Source: Perilla frutescens
Lineage: Eukaryota > Streptophyta > Magnoliopsida > Lamiales > Lamiaceae
NCBI GenBank assembly: GCA_026008535.1
Contig: BRKX01000004.1
Location: 14,223,501-14,287,500, forward strand
Reading direction: 5' to 3'
Length of the DNA stretch: 64,000 bases
Below, one piece after another: positions 21,320-33,735 of the stretch (position 1 is its first letter; the number at the start of each line of letters is the position of its first letter). The translations under genes were made by a program, and so were the position numbers. The notes under the pieces were generated by a model. It was given only the letters and a program-made list of their open reading frames with translations, did not search any database and was not told the origin of the DNA.

Positions 21320-22954
21320 TTAGGCATCAGAGGGGGTTGGATAATTGAATCTGACGTGCTTGAAATAGGCGAATAGGGCGGTCTCCAGTCGGTCTAGTCT
21401 GGTAATGATGGTGGTGGCTGCTGGCTCTTGCCGCTGTTCCCTCGAGGGCCTCTTGCTTGGTCCTGCATTCAAAGAAAAACTAAGGCTACTCGAAGTTTCT
21501 AGCTTCGGTATGCCAAACATGGGTTTCTCCTCCTCATCGTAAAAAATGTCCATCATACGTTTCAAGCAGTTTAAATCAAATAACTCAACATGCTTGCAAT
21601 ACAGATTAGTGGACGAAGGATCAAATAGACGCAGTTTTTCAGCAAGATGGGTAATCAGTTGGGCACAGGAGATTCAGTTTTTAGAATGAGCCACAGTGTC
21701 CTTGAAGTGGGCTATGGCCACAGCTCCAAAGTTTATCCTTTTTCTTGTGCACCATGCACCAGAGGACAAACAACTTCTGATTGGTGATGGAGTTAGAGCT
21801 ATCTTTCCGGCCAAAGAAGTTGTAGACAAGCACTCGGTGATAAAAGCGAAGGGCATTGCTTTTCAGCATGTATCCCTTGCTGGTTCCATACTTGAATTTG
21901 GAACCGTCACCTAACTCAGCCCACTTCTCATCCACGATCTCATCCGTGGGCACCACAATAACAGCAAACTTATATTCATCATCATTCAAATCCAAAAACG
22001 ACATAATTCCCAGACCCATATTCAATTCATCAATAGAAAGATTAAAATTTTTTCCAAAAATTTTAATTTAAAAACTTTGGCAAAAGTGCCTCCCTTCCCC
22101 ATACTCTTCACAGACAGATCATGGAAAAACTCATAGAACAACGTAGGAAAAATTAGACAATTTCATTCAATAAAGAAGAACCAACCTATGTTAGAGAAGA
22201 TTTCTCTTACCTCTCGTTCGATGCCCAAGACGGCGAGCGAGGTGAAGTGGATGGTCTTGCAGTGCACGATCTACCTTGTGGGAAAGACGCCCTCTCCTGT
22301 TAGCATGATTTTTCCAGAAGTTGGGCTAACCACAATTTTGCCCTTCTTTGCAGACGGCTTGGCAGAGGCTTTCCCTTTTCCCTTGGCAGACATAGAGGGC
22401 GCATCCGTGGTGCCCTCAACAACTTCTTTTAGAGACAGAGACTAGTCAGCCAGACTCTTGTGGGCTCGCGACTCCTCACTGCTTTCAGCTTTTTCTTTCT
22501 CGGTCTCCTCATCGGTTTCCTCGTCCTCTGACAACGTCGGCGACGGCTGCTTCTTCCTCTTCAGGGTCTGCGACTTAGCTTTCGCAGCGGCTAACTTCTC
22601 CTTCTTTATTTTCTTTAACTTTTTAGTTGGAGAGGGCTCAGGGGTGTGCTCCGGTGTCGGCTCGGGCGTCACATCTTTCTGCATGCTGCCCTCTTCTTGG
22701 TCGTCGATCTCGTCGGTGGTTTCCTCTACAATTTTCAGCGAGGGCTCGTCAACCTTCTTGTATTCTCGGGTGGAAACTAATGAAGGTGGTGGTTCGATGG
22801 TGGCGAGAGGTTGAATGTTTATGATGGCAGTGTTCGACAGCTTGGTTGGTGCATCAGCGTCGGTGTTGGTATCCCTGGAGTTTTCCGGTGAAGTGGAAGG
22901 GGTAAACTCCACCTTCTTCTTTGTGGACTTGGCAGCGCGAGTTTTGGGGGCCAT
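21320..22954 (-). pseudogene. D extra ORF after integrase (same family as the ORF at 1-505), broken
   Basis: Start chosen at the ATG at 22954-22952 (MAPKTRAAKSTKKK), because the frame further up to 23101 overlaps AT-rich leader. The N-terminal 170 residues are Lys/Glu/Ser/Pro-rich and low-complexity (TPEPTPEHTPEPSPTKKLKK). After a TAG near 22443 the frame continues as a globular part with LGIEREVREIFSNIGW, NCLIFPTLFYEFFHD, LNMGLGIMSFL, and a second piece at 22025-21681 (SNALRFYHRVLVYNFFGRKD). The C-terminal part (21565-21320) ends VRFNYPTPSDA. The order LGI-GW-NC-FP-DELN matches element B's ORF. No transmembrane segment seen. Several frame changes. Function unknown; nuclear or capsid-associated roles are guesses. 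Confidence 0.65.
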
Positions 22955-23500
22955 GGTGATTGTGGTTATGGTGGTTTGAGAGAGGGAGTTTTTAGAGAGA
23001 GAGAGGGTCTGTAATTTTTTTGAAATTTTGGAGTGAAAATAGGCGAGTGAAATTTGGGGAGGAAGGGATGAGGGTTTAATACTTGGATTCACCCTAGCCA
23101 CTCAATTTGGGTTGATGTGACAGGCCCGTCTGACGACCTTTGGGCTTCTAGGGTTTTCTTGTATGGAATCTTGTGTTGTGTCCACGGGCGCAGAGAGATC
23201 CCGAATTTCCTGGAATTGCCTTTGCTGGTGCCCTCCACACTGGAAGCATCCAAATTGGCTAGATTCTTTCCTTCAACAAAAAATTCACCTGAATTTGTTC
23301 CCTAAAATACTCCAAAAACAAATATAGCCCTAAAATCCAACTCCTAGTCTAACATGACAAAAAAAAACACTCAAAAGAAAATAAATAAATTGCGAAAAAT
23401 AATAAAAAAGAAAAGAAAAACAAATAAACCTGGGTGCCTCCCAGTCAGCGCCCCAGTTATTATCGTGGGCACGACACTCTTCAGCTTCACATGTATATAG
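22955..23500. other. D spacer between integrase and extra ORF
   Basis: Short non-coding stretch with the GGGAGGCACCCAGG-type motif (23431-23444, minus strand) that follows integrase in this lineage, then AT-rich DNA. No gene seen. Confidence 0.65.
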
Positions 23501-25970
23501 GCTCAACGAGCTGGAGCTCGAGAGCCTCTATAAATAAAACCATTAGTTCCTTGTGATGCTTCAGCCGCTGACCGTTGACCTTGAACGTCTCTCCAGTAAT
23601 TGAATCAAATAATTCCACTGCTCCATTTGGGCATACGGTCTGGATCTCATATGGTCCTGACCATTTGGACTTGAGTCCTCCTCCTAATAGCTTCAGTCTA
23701 GAATTATATAGCAGAACCTTTTACCCACGCTCAAACAGTTTGTGGCGAATGAGTTGGTCATGGGTTCTTTTCATTCTTTCCTTGCAGAGAACAACATTGT
23801 CATAGGCTTCCAGCTCATCTCTTCCAACTCTTGAAGTTGAAGCTTCCTTTCGATCCCAGCTCTATCGAGCTTCATGTTCAGCTTCTGAATTGCCCAAAAG
23901 GCATTGTGCTCAATCTCAATTGGAAGATTACAATTCTTTCCATAGATTAAACGGAACGGAGACATCCCAATGGGTGTTTTGTAGGCAGTGCGATATGCCC
24001 ACAAGGCATCATCCAGCTTGAAACTCTAATTCTTGCTATTGGGGTTCATGACTTTTTGAAGTATGGACTTGACTTCTCCGTTAGAAACCTCAACTTGTCC
24101 ATTCGCCTGTGGGTGATATACAATAGTCACTTTATGTCTCACTCCATACTCCTTCAGCAAATTCTTAACGATCATATTGCAGAAGTGGGATCCTTGATCA
24201 CTGATCAGTGCATTGGACATACCGAACCTGCTGAATACATTAGACTTCAGGAACTTCTTGACCACACGTGCATTATTTGTGGTAGTTGCTTTTGCTTCCA
24301 CCCACTTGGATACATACTCCATAGCTAGAACTATGTATTGATGGCCATTGGATTTTGTTAGGGGTCCCATAAAATCAATTCTCCAAACGTCGAAAACTTC
24401 CACTGGCATGATAGGCACCATGGGCATTTTATTGGGTTTGGTAATGTTTCCAGTCATCTAGCAGCGTGGGCATCATCGGCATAATTCATAAGTATCTTTG
24501 TGAAGTGAGGGCCAAAAGAACCCGCAGTAAAGAATTTTCTTTGCAGTTCTTTTTGCACTGAAGTGCCCTCCACATGCTTTGGAGTGACAGTGATCTAGAA
24601 TACTCTTGGCTTCTTCAGTGGGCATGCAGTGATGAATGATTTGGTCCGTGCATCTTCTCCATAGTATGGGCTCGTCCCATATATAATATCGACTCTTACT
24701 TCTGATTTTGTTCCTCTGATAGGTCGAGAATCTAGTCGGTAATTCTTAGAGATCATGAAATTGACTAAGTCAGCGTACCAAGGTGCTATGCCCTTAAAGT
24801 TGAAAAGATACTCATCTGGGAAGGCCTCCTCGATGGGCACCACATTTTCTTCCTCATTGAGTAATCTACCCAAATGATCAGCCACCTGGTTTTGTGCACC
24901 ACTTTTGTCCTTGATCTCCCATCAAATTCTTGTAGCAGTAGTATCCACTAAATGAGCCTTGGCTTCGATTCATTTTTTGCAAGCAGGTGCTTCAATGCAG
25001 AGTGATCGGTGTAGACTACACTCTTAGCTCTGAGCAAATAGGATCAAAATTTCTTAAAGGCAAAAACTACTGCCAACAATTCCTTTTCAGTCGTGGTGTA
25101 GTTGGCTTGGGCATGATTCAATATTTTGGAAGTGTAGTAAATTACATGACATTCTTTACCTCGCTTTTGTCCAAGCACTGCGCCCACAGTGTATCCACTG
25201 GCATCACACATTATTTCGAAAGACATGCCCCAATCTGGAGGTTGAATAATGGGTGCCATGATTAGCCTCTTCTTCAGAGTGTTGAAGGCTTCCTTGCATG
25301 CATCGTCGAAGATAAAAGGCACATCAGTCTGCAAAAGATGTGTGATTGGTTGAGTAATCTTTGCAAAATCTTTGATGAATCACCGGTAGAACCCGGCGTG
25401 CCCAAGAAAACCTCGAACTTGTTTCACCATAGTGGGGTAGGGTAGCTTTTCGATGATGTCCACCTTAGCCTTATCCACCTCGATTCCTCTCTCTGAAACA
25501 ACGTGCCCAATAATGATCCCTTCTCGAACCATGAAATGACATTTTTCATAGTTCAACACCAAGCACTTATCTACACATCTTTTTAGAACCTTTTCAAGGT
25601 TGTTAGGGCATACATCAAATGAATTCCCATAGACTGTAAAGTTATCTTTGAATACTTCGATACAATTTTCTAAAAGATCTGAGAAAATACTCATCATGCA
25701 ACGTTAAAATGTTCCGGGGGCATTGCAGAGCCCAAAAGGCATTCTCCGGTAAGCAAATGTGCTGAATGGGCACGTGAATGTAGTCTTCTCCTGGTCTTTT
25801 TGATCCACTACAATTTACATGTAGCCTGGATATCCATCAAGGAAACAAAAGAATTTGTTTCCAGCCAATCTTTCCAGCATCTGATCTATGAATGGCAACA
25901 AGAAGTGATCCTTCCTTGTGACGGTGTTGAGCTTCCGGTAGTCTATGCAGACTCTCCAACCAGTTTGTAG
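23501..25970 (-). pseudogene. pol: Element D pol, C-terminal part: RT, RNase H, integrase (broken)
   Basis: RT resumes at LQTGWRVCIDYRKLN (about 25970) after insert S. The catalytic box reads FKDN at 25652-25641 where the family has FMDD, so the second catalytic Asp is now Asn. RNase H has MCDASGYTVGAVLGQ and TTEKELLAVVFAF (25334-25044). Integrase core: WRIDFMGPL, SDQGSHF and NGQVEVSNGEVKS (24457-24026), then LWAYRTAYKTPIGMSPF. Stops: TAA for Gln near 25815 and 25708, TGA for Arg near 25380, plus frame changes near 24890, 24450 and 24028. Dead copy. Confidence 0.9.
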
Positions 25971-26689
25971 CCTCAAGTCAAAGAATGCCTATTCATAGGC
26001 CAATCAAATTCAAACAGAATCCAACAATTAATAAATAGGATTCTGACTCTTTAAATAACAGGGCCTCTTCATAGGCCACAACAACTAAGACCCATCAATA
26101 GGTTAGAGGCAAACAAACTATTTTAAGTCCCATTCATAGGACATAAGTAATTAATCAAGTTAAGACCCATTCATAGGTCAACTGAAAAATAAACAGAATC
26201 TAAGACTCAACCAAATATGACCAACTCATATGTCGAAAATTGTAATGAAACATACTTGGATTTATGAAAAGGAAATGAGACTTTATTTATCATGATTCAA
26301 ATAAAGAATACAATTCAGATAAGCCCAAAAATAAAATATAGCATGCAATCATACTATGGGGTAACTGTATCAGAGTTTAAGCGGAAAATAATGGAGTAAT
26401 ATTGTATCACATAACAACATACTCATGAGCAATAATTTAGTCTGAACGAGACAGCAAGGCATGATCAACCCATAACAGTACATCGAGCCATCACCTCCAG
26501 CATCTCAACCTGTGAAAAGCATTTTGAAAATATTTTGGGCGTGAGTACTAAAGCACTCAGTGGGTTAAACTTTTAACTCATTCTTTAATAAAAACTGTAA
26601 CAGAATATCTAAAATATAAATACAGATAATGGAAAGCAAAACGCGAAAGCCCTTCCCATTTCTGCAAACCTTTACTTCTCTTTGGTACC

Positions 26690-26910
26690 CTGTAGCTCCT
26701 TATGTCGTCTACTGCACTCTATGACATGTCACTGATAGGAAAAGGGAGGGGTTACCTCGCTAATCCGAGAAGAGTGTACCAGGGATCACCTAGCATTGAC
26801 CCTTGAGTATACCAGGGGTTACCTAGCATTGACTCTTGTAGTGATGCCCAGATCACGTGTATGTGTAGGGGTTACCTCACAGTGACACCTTTAGTGATTA
26901 ACATCACAAT
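26690..26910. repeat. Short tandem repeats (GGGGTTACCTCGC-type) in insert S
   Basis: Degenerate units of about 50 bases with GGGTTACCT(A/C)GC...TTGAC(C/T)CTTG occur three to four times. Such arrays are common inside plant LTRs. Confidence 0.6.
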
Positions 26911-27274
26911 TGCAAGAATCACAGTTCTTGCCCATCCTTTGTTCTATGTTCTCTATAAAGCGCATAATATGACATAAGCACATAAACTATGTCATCCTCT
27001 TAATATAGCAACTATGCTAACCTTTAATTACTCTAGCAACTTAGTTCAATTATGCTTCTTATTCCTTAAACGGAAATCATTCTTTAGCCTGAGTTTAATA
27101 CTAAAAGCACAAGCTAAAAAGTACAACTCAATATACACAATTAGAATCAATACACAATAAACGTTTAATATATTGTAACTTTAAACTATGACTTTTAGAC
27201 TTTAAATATAAACTCTAACCTTAATCTATAAACTATGAACTTTAAACTCTAACCTTAACTCTTAAATCACAAAC

Positions 27275-27425
27275 TTTAATTATGATCAGGCATAATCTAT
27301 TCTATTTAATTATGTCGAAGCATAATCTATATTCTCAATAATTATGGCACAGCATAATCTATGTTCTCATTAATTATGGCACAACATAATCTATGTTCTC
27401 AATAATTATACAATGGTATAATGCT
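27275..27425. repeat. Tandem repeat AATTATG...CATAATCTAT in insert S
   Basis: Four to five units of about 38 bases, each with AATTATGGCACAGCATAATC-like text followed by TATGTTCTCA. Each unit is a small palindrome (ATTATG...CATAAT). Confidence 0.75.
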
Positions 27426-29265
27426 ATTACTCTAGCAGAGACTTGAGCAGATAATTCCTCAAATATTTTATTTGGATATTCCAACTATGACTATTATATT
27501 TATTAATAACTCAAATATAGATAGGTTTTGCAAATAAACCCATCTCGATTAGATCAACTCAGGTGATCAAACTTCTTGATATTCATCTATCAGCTTCTCT
27601 GACTGGCTCAACAAGTCCTACAAGGTCAAACCTTATTTTAGGACTGCGGCTCTAATTTTCAGAACTCGACTTTAATTTAATTGGAGCTTTTATTTACTTT
27701 AATTATATTTCAACTAAGAATGCGTGACTCTAGAGACCTCGTACAATTTCAACACAGAAGGAAATAAATTCCAAAATATAATTTCTGATTTAATGGGACC
27801 AAAAGATATGACAGAGGTCACTTTCCGTAACTTGCCATTTTAATCAAATTTTACACAGCTAACCTCGATTGCACTTTATACTAGTCCAAAAATTATGAAA
27901 ATAATCAGGCATGACCCCACATATATCTTCATTAAACTATACAATTTTAAGAATTTTCTGAAATCACATGCTCTAGTTATAAAAATAACCGCCCGATTAA
28001 AATAATCGACTTTAACCAAAACTTATCGGAAAATTATGAAATTTGGCAGTCCTATAGGAAATTATTTCGAGCACTTTCTAGTTCAAAATTTTTCGATTTG
28101 ACGACCCAAAATGGGTGAAAACGGGCAAAAATCGAAACTGATCGGCGCTCCTTTATTTTTCACATTTTTTGGCATTTTCGCCGGTTTCTGGCCACTGGAC
28201 GACGACGCACTCAACATACGAAATGAAGCACTATTTAAAACACACAACATATTAAAATTTCAACTATAAAGGATGAGAAATGGACCGAAACGAGATATTC
28301 GAAGCGGCAGAGCGATGGCGGCACGACAATGGTAATTTCCGGCCATCCACGGCAGCGGCGGCGGCGGGGCTCTCCGGCAGCCTTCCGGCGCTCGACAGCT
28401 GCTCCCGCAGCAGCACTCCCCCAACAAAACTTAACCTGGGCCCGCATGCGCGATTTACTCGGCGCAGGCCCGGGTTTCTCTCGTTCGTCAACACGAACGA
28501 GAGAGAAAAAGAGAGAAGAGAGAGAAAGGTGAAATGAACAATGAGCCCCAAGCCCCCTATTTATAGGAAAAGTGGCTCTGGGGCGGGTATAACTTTTTCA
28601 GATATAAAATACTGATAAAGTAATTTTTAGATTCAATTAAAGTTGCTTTATTCAATGGCGAGGTCCAAACGACCTCAGACACAAAATTTGAAAATATCGG
28701 GAGACTCATTGGCTCGAGTACTATTGAACCAACCCAACTCAGGATAATGAGGAAGTCGTCTGACGAGAAACGAGAAAAGATTCTCTTTCAATTACTTTTA
28801 CTATTCATTTTGACTGACAGATTTTGCTCCCGAGCGTTCGATTGACCTCAGATTTTTGTGAACACAAACGGATTCCTTGGGTCATTTTCTATAAGATAGG
28901 CTTGATAGAACAAGTCTCAGATCAATGAGGAGGATTTCGTGAATTTTTCGAATCACGAACACACGCAAAAATTATTATTCACAGATTTTCCCTTTACGAT
29001 TTTCAATTACGGGACTCCTGTAGAGGTCAGAATAAAATTTTGAAAGCACCAATAGCTTCCTTTAGGTCGTTACATTCCAGAAAAGACCAATATTGACTAT
29101 CTTCCGATGACAAACGCAAAATCTCATCATCAATTTTCGCATAAAATAGTCAAAAATTCACGACTTACATTGGTTTAACTTTATTTTAACTCCAATTATT
29201 TTCTTTAGTCTTCTAAATAAATTTAGAAAACTCACTAAGATATTCTGAAATTCTGGGATGTTACA

Positions 29266-30050
29266 CCTCTGCACCGATGGTAGCATCCTGTCTGTCTGAG
29301 TCATGGTGGGCAAATTGAAGTCCACCACTCCATGCGGTAATTCTTCCAGAGAGTACATCATCATGATGGCATCCCTGGTATCCTCATCTTCGTCAAGGGC
29401 ATCGTAGTGAGTTAACCCAGTTTGCAATGCCCATTCCAGGGGTTCTTGGTTGTTCATGCGACCCAGAATGTCTTGAGATTAGGCATAACAATGGTTCACA
29501 AAGTGGACTGACTCTGGATCTTGTGGGTATTTCATGGCGTCATAGATGTTGAACACAACTATCTGGCCATCAAACTCACATGTCAGCGTGCCCTCATCAA
29601 CATTGATCTTGGTGTGAGCAATTTTCATGAAAGGTCTTCCTAACAGTAGAACGGATGTAGACGGTGTCGTGTTGCCCATGTCCAAGACATAGAAATCTGC
29701 TGCAGAAATTAATTCCCCCACCTTCACCAAGACATCTTCTATTAAACCTTCGGGGTAGACATTTGATCTATCTGCCAACTGGATGATCACCCTTGTTTCC
29801 TTGAGTGGTCCCAGATTCAATTTTTCATAAATCGTCATGGGCATGGCGTTTATGGATGCACCGAGATCAAGCATCGCATTTTCAATCTTTTTTCTCCCAA
29901 TTATGCATGGTATGACAAATATGCCAGGATCTTCACACTTCTTTGGCATATTTTGTAGCACTGCAGAGACATTTTCTCCCATGAAAAGTCTCGCATCATC
30001 TTCAAATCGTACCTTCTTGGTGCACAACTCTTTCAGAAACCGGGCATAAC
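29266..30050 (-). pseudogene. Element D protease and following linker, cut by insert S
   Basis: The 182-residue frame 30027-29479 has the Athila protease site MLDLGASINAMP, then LADRSNVYPEGLIEDVLVKV and LLLGRPFMK. A further frame (29457-29269: MNNQEPLEWALQTGLTHYDA) is the linker to RT and ends at LPSVQR at the edge of S. Across the insert, LPSVQR would read straight into LQTGWRVC in the same frame. The RT finger region normally between them (the B counterpart is about 5200-4840) is therefore absent, and this loss is separate from the insertion. Confidence 0.85.
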
Positions 30051-30057
30051 GAGGAAC

Positions 30058-31503
30058 TTACCTTATTGCATCTAATGGTGGAATATTGATTTCTACTTTC
30101 CGAAAAACCTTGAGAAGTTCCTTCATTTCATCCTCTTTTCTGTCATGGGTAAGACATTCAGGAAATGGAGGCTTCTTCTTTGTTTCTTGTCTTGTGGGCT
30201 CAGCAACCTCTTCTTGTGTCTGTTCTTCTTCTTTCGTCATGCCTTCAGTATCTCCTTTCTGTTCCGCTTTCATTGTTGTCTCTTCATTTCTTGTGGTCAC
30301 AACGTTCACTTGCTCACGGAGATTTACCACTTGAGATGGTAATTGTCCGTTTCTTTCTTTCAGTTTGGCGAGGTTTTGAGCTAGTTGGGAAATTTTTTCG
30401 CTCACATGTTGCAGACCTGCCCTTGTCTCTTGTTTGAACCTTTTATTCTCCTGTTGTGACTTCACATTCTCCTTGGCCAGGGCATGGACTAGTTCGGCCA
30501 GGCTGGGTTCTTCTCGTGCCCTCGGCGGTGGTGGTGGCAAATCTGGTTGGTGGGCATCATTCCTCTTCTATCTGAAATTCTGATGATCCCTCCATCTTGG
30601 ATTGTATGTTTGAGAGTGGGAATCATATCGCATGTTGTTGTTATGCCCACCAAGAGACTTGACTTCAGCGACGTCCTCCTCCTGCAGTGTTGGGCATTCA
30701 TCAGTGAAATGGGTCATACTCTTGCATACTCCACACACTCTTTTCTTTGGTGCTCCAGTATGGTTCATTACTTTCTCCATCTGGTCCAAAATCCTTTCTA
30801 ATTTGAGCTCAAGGTGCATTGATTTTCCAGCGTCTGGAACTGTCCTTGTGCCCTCGGTACTTTTATCTCTATTTTCATCAGCCATTTCTGTCAAAATTTT
30901 GAAGGCTTCAGTTGGTAATTTGTTTAGGATAGATCCTCCACACGAGGTATTGACAATGATCTTGTCCTGTTGTCTCAACCCAGACATAAAGTATTGGATC
31001 AGATCGTGATCTGTAATCTGGTGTTGTAGGCATTTCATCAACATGCTCTGGAACTGACACCAGTAGTCATAGAAACTCTCATTTATGCCCATCTTCAGAC
31101 TTCCAATTCTTCATCTCATCTCCTGGACTCAGGATGCAGGAAAATATTTCTCCAGAAATTTTTACTGCATTTGTGCCCATGTGGTTATACTGCCAGTTAG
31201 CAGGGTGTATAACCAGTCTCATGCCCCGTCATGAAGAGTGAACAGGAATGAAACAAGCCGCACATATTGTTCCTTTCCCCCATCCGTAGGTTGAGTTTGA
31301 CACACCATATCAAAATCTTGAATATGTCTCTAGGGTCTTCTCCAGTCATCCCCTGGTATTTGGGCAAGATCTGGATGAAACTTGCCTTCAACTCCTAGCT
31401 TCTAGTGATCGCTGGGAGTGTTATGCCCATGGGACGTAAATTCATGTTAGTCAGAAAGACTAACTGCCTCAACGTTCTTCCTTCTTCTTCAGCCATCATG
31501 ACT
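30058..31503 (-). pseudogene. gag: Element D gag with CCHC zinc knuckle (broken)
   Basis: Begins near MMAEEEGRTLRQLVFLT (31503). The gag core is split over two frames with stops (31391-31100). The good segment 31092-30568 has SFYDYWCQFQSMLMKC, the GGSILNKLPTEAFKILTEMA box and a zinc knuckle C-x2-C-x4-H-x4-C at 30735-30694. The last segment, 30540-30058, is Gln/Glu-rich coiled-coil-like and leads to protease (FRKVEINIPPLDAIR). Confidence 0.85.
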
Positions 31504-31709
31504 ATCCTTAGTTGTTCTTCTTGAGCTCTTTCTTGCTCCAGTTCTGTTTAACGAGCAAGTTTTTCTACTTGTTGTGCCCTCCGTGCTTCTGCTCTCCTTC
31601 TCTTCAGAGTCTTCTTTGGTTATGGATCATACGAGCAATCTCCTGTAGAGGTATTGGGCATCCACCGGCCAGGCTAACAAGTTGGGAAAATAGAATTTCA
31701 AGAACCAGC

Positions 31710-31727
31710 TCTCTGGCAACGGCGCCA
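31710..31727 (-). promoter_or_regulatory. Primer binding site of element D
   Basis: The minus strand reads TGGCGCCGTTGCCAGAGA, four bases inside the LTR end. It differs from element B's site (…CCGGGGA) at three places near its 3' end. Confidence 0.85.
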
Positions 31728-31731
31728 ATTC

Positions 31732-33368
31732 TGACGCGCGGTCATTTCGCGGTCAGAATAATTCTCAAGAGAGAGTTATCCTTATGCCCACAGCAAGACG
31801 TAGCAAGCTAATGTGAGTAAGGGTCGATCTTACGAGGAGCTGGGAATTCTATCTTCTAGTGTCACTTTTCCAAAAGGGTTGAGGACAATTGTGGTCTCCG
31901 TACTTGTATTTAAAGGCTGTAAGCTAAATAACAAAACAGAACAAAACAAGAAAGGAAAAAATTAGTAGTAAACGTATTTCAGATTAGAACTTAGATTTTG
32001 AACTTAATAAACACTTGACCGATCATGGGCATGCTGATTACTTATGCAAATCTAATTATCTAGTTAAAGGTACCGGATCTCTCTCAACGTACCCAATCTA
32101 TCCTTTCAGTTTAACTTAGAGGTGATCTCTCATCCCCTAAACCCTAACTTGTTGTCCAACCCTTATCTCTCTTATGATTGTAAACAACAAAGCATCATTA
32201 TGCCCTAGACAGACCCAGATTTACCTAGACAAAGATCTCTTTTATGCTCTCAGCATCCGTGATGTATCCCATCCCTTTATGACCAACACACAGCTACAAT
32301 TCATTGACCATTTATAGAGATAGTGAACACAATTCTAATTAACGAGTGATTATCCACAATTAACTAGCTTAGCCCACTGTATAATGCAACAAAGAAAACA
32401 ACTACACGACGGAACCAAATTCACACAGTTTATGACCATAAGTCTCACGGTTCTTATGTGTTCATTAAGTTCTTATCTTTGTTCAATCTGGAATAACGAG
32501 TCTAGCCTCTCATGCTAGACTTAGAACAATAATAATACATAAAAGAAATAAAAGAAAAGATAATATAAATGAAAAACTTACTTATATTAAACTGCAAAAT
32601 AAATCCAACTCCAACGCTGGATTGAAGAACATAAACAGTAAAATCCTAAATGTTGCGGGCATAAGGCCCGAGACCTATTGCAGAAAAGTAAAATAAAAAA
32701 AATAAATTATTTTGGTGCTATGGTACGTAAGAGTTGTTAAGAGACATGTTTGTTTTCTGCCATAAAATATACTTATATAGAAGTACAAAGACACTAGGTA
32801 AACTTCCCGATAGGCGGGGGATCTTCAGCCCAATTCACAGCCACCATGCCCAAAGCTTTCTATATCTGGCAGATTCTTCCCTTATTTAGAAGACCCTGAG
32901 TCACAGATTCTGTACTTATCGTGCCCTAGTTGTGCCGACATAGCAACTTTTTCTTATAGAGCAGAGCATCCTTCTGGAAGCGTCAACTTGTCTTCCGCGG
33001 CTCCTCTTTCATTCGGCGGCTAGGGTGCATTGCTCCTGCTGTAGCTGGCATTAGTTTTCCTTGTGCCTAGTCTCCTTTCTTTCTCATCTCAATCACTCTG
33101 GGGTTGTTGTGGGCACGATCACAAATTTCTCCTTCAACTTTTGCTAGAATGGTGGGTGATTTCCGCCATGCTCGAGAGAGAGTTTTCTGCTGAGAAGTTG
33201 TTGCCCATCTTGGTATCATTGGCACCATTGTGCCCTCCAGAAGTGATTCTCCTATCTCCTGCTGCCCCTTGTGCTCATTCTGGCTTTTTCCGACTCAAAA
33301 AATAGAAAAAATAAAGGACAAAAGAATGAGAAAAAGACACAAAAATACGAGAGAAATTGGACTTGTCA
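31732..33368 (-). repeat. D 5' LTR
   Basis: 1637 bp, TGACGCG...TTGTCA on the + strand, aligned end to end with 18657-20296. The outer end is followed by AGAC and the rest of the E LTR. Confidence 0.92.
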
Positions 33369-33735
33369 AGACGTATCTTTTAAAAATAAAAGTATGTATT
33401 ATCTATTAAAAAGTATTCGTATTAAAAAAAATTATAGATTAACATATGGTGTATGTAAAATGGTCAAAGTATATTTTATTAATGAGTATAAAGAAATCAT
33501 TGCACTCTTTATAGAAATAATTCTAAGAATATACAGATAAATTTGAAATCAAACTTATGACATCTAAGCAGAAAAATATAACAAAAGAAACCCTTGCCCT
33601 CCTCACAGGTCATCATCCATGTATACACTTCTCAGGACTTGTCGGAGCTCTAAGCATTCATGCAATGATGCACCACGTGTTATCACTTTTACCTACAATG
33701 CATGAACTATATGAGCTAAAGCTCAGTAAGTAGAA
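33369..33735 (-). repeat. E 5' LTR, part 2 (displaced by element D)
   Basis: It continues 18594-18656. It is the reverse complement of 34787-34421 in E', with scattered differences. It ends at CAGTAAG, where sequence switches to the opposite-strand copy E'. Confidence 0.88.

Larger units (their letters stand above)
25976..29265 (-). mobile_element. LTR-like insert S inside D pol (probable solo LTR, 3.3 kb)
   Basis: The minus strand starts TGTAACATCCCAGAATTTC (29265), a common start of Tekay-type chromovirus LTRs. A TATA box (CCTATAAATAGG, minus) lies near 28558-28567. CCTCA (25971-25975) and CCTCT (29266-29270) may be an imperfect 5-bp target duplication. No PBS, polypurine tract or gag-pol is found inside, so a solo LTR is the best reading, but its left terminus (AGTCAAAG) is not a clean TG. 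The short frames around 28235-28551 are GC-rich leader sequence and I do not call them genes. Confidence 0.65.
18657..33368 (-). mobile_element. Athila-like Ty3/gypsy retrotransposon D with both LTRs
   Basis: LTRs at 31732-33368 (5') and 18657-20296 (3'), both TGAC...GTCA and about 1.64 kb. AGAC flanks the element on both sides (18653-18656 and 33369-33372), and the empty site in E' reads through without it. A strict 5-bp duplication is not seen. Minus-strand order: PBS, gag, protease, RT (interrupted by insert S), RNase H, integrase, spacer, extra ORF, polypurine tract. I count about 16 differences in the first 260 aligned LTR bases, so it is an old insertion. All frames are broken. Confidence 0.93.

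Noticed and set aside
28235..28551. GC-rich overlapping frames in insert S on both strands
   Set aside because: They lie just downstream of the LTR TATA box in a CG-rich leader; frames on both strands are a composition effect.
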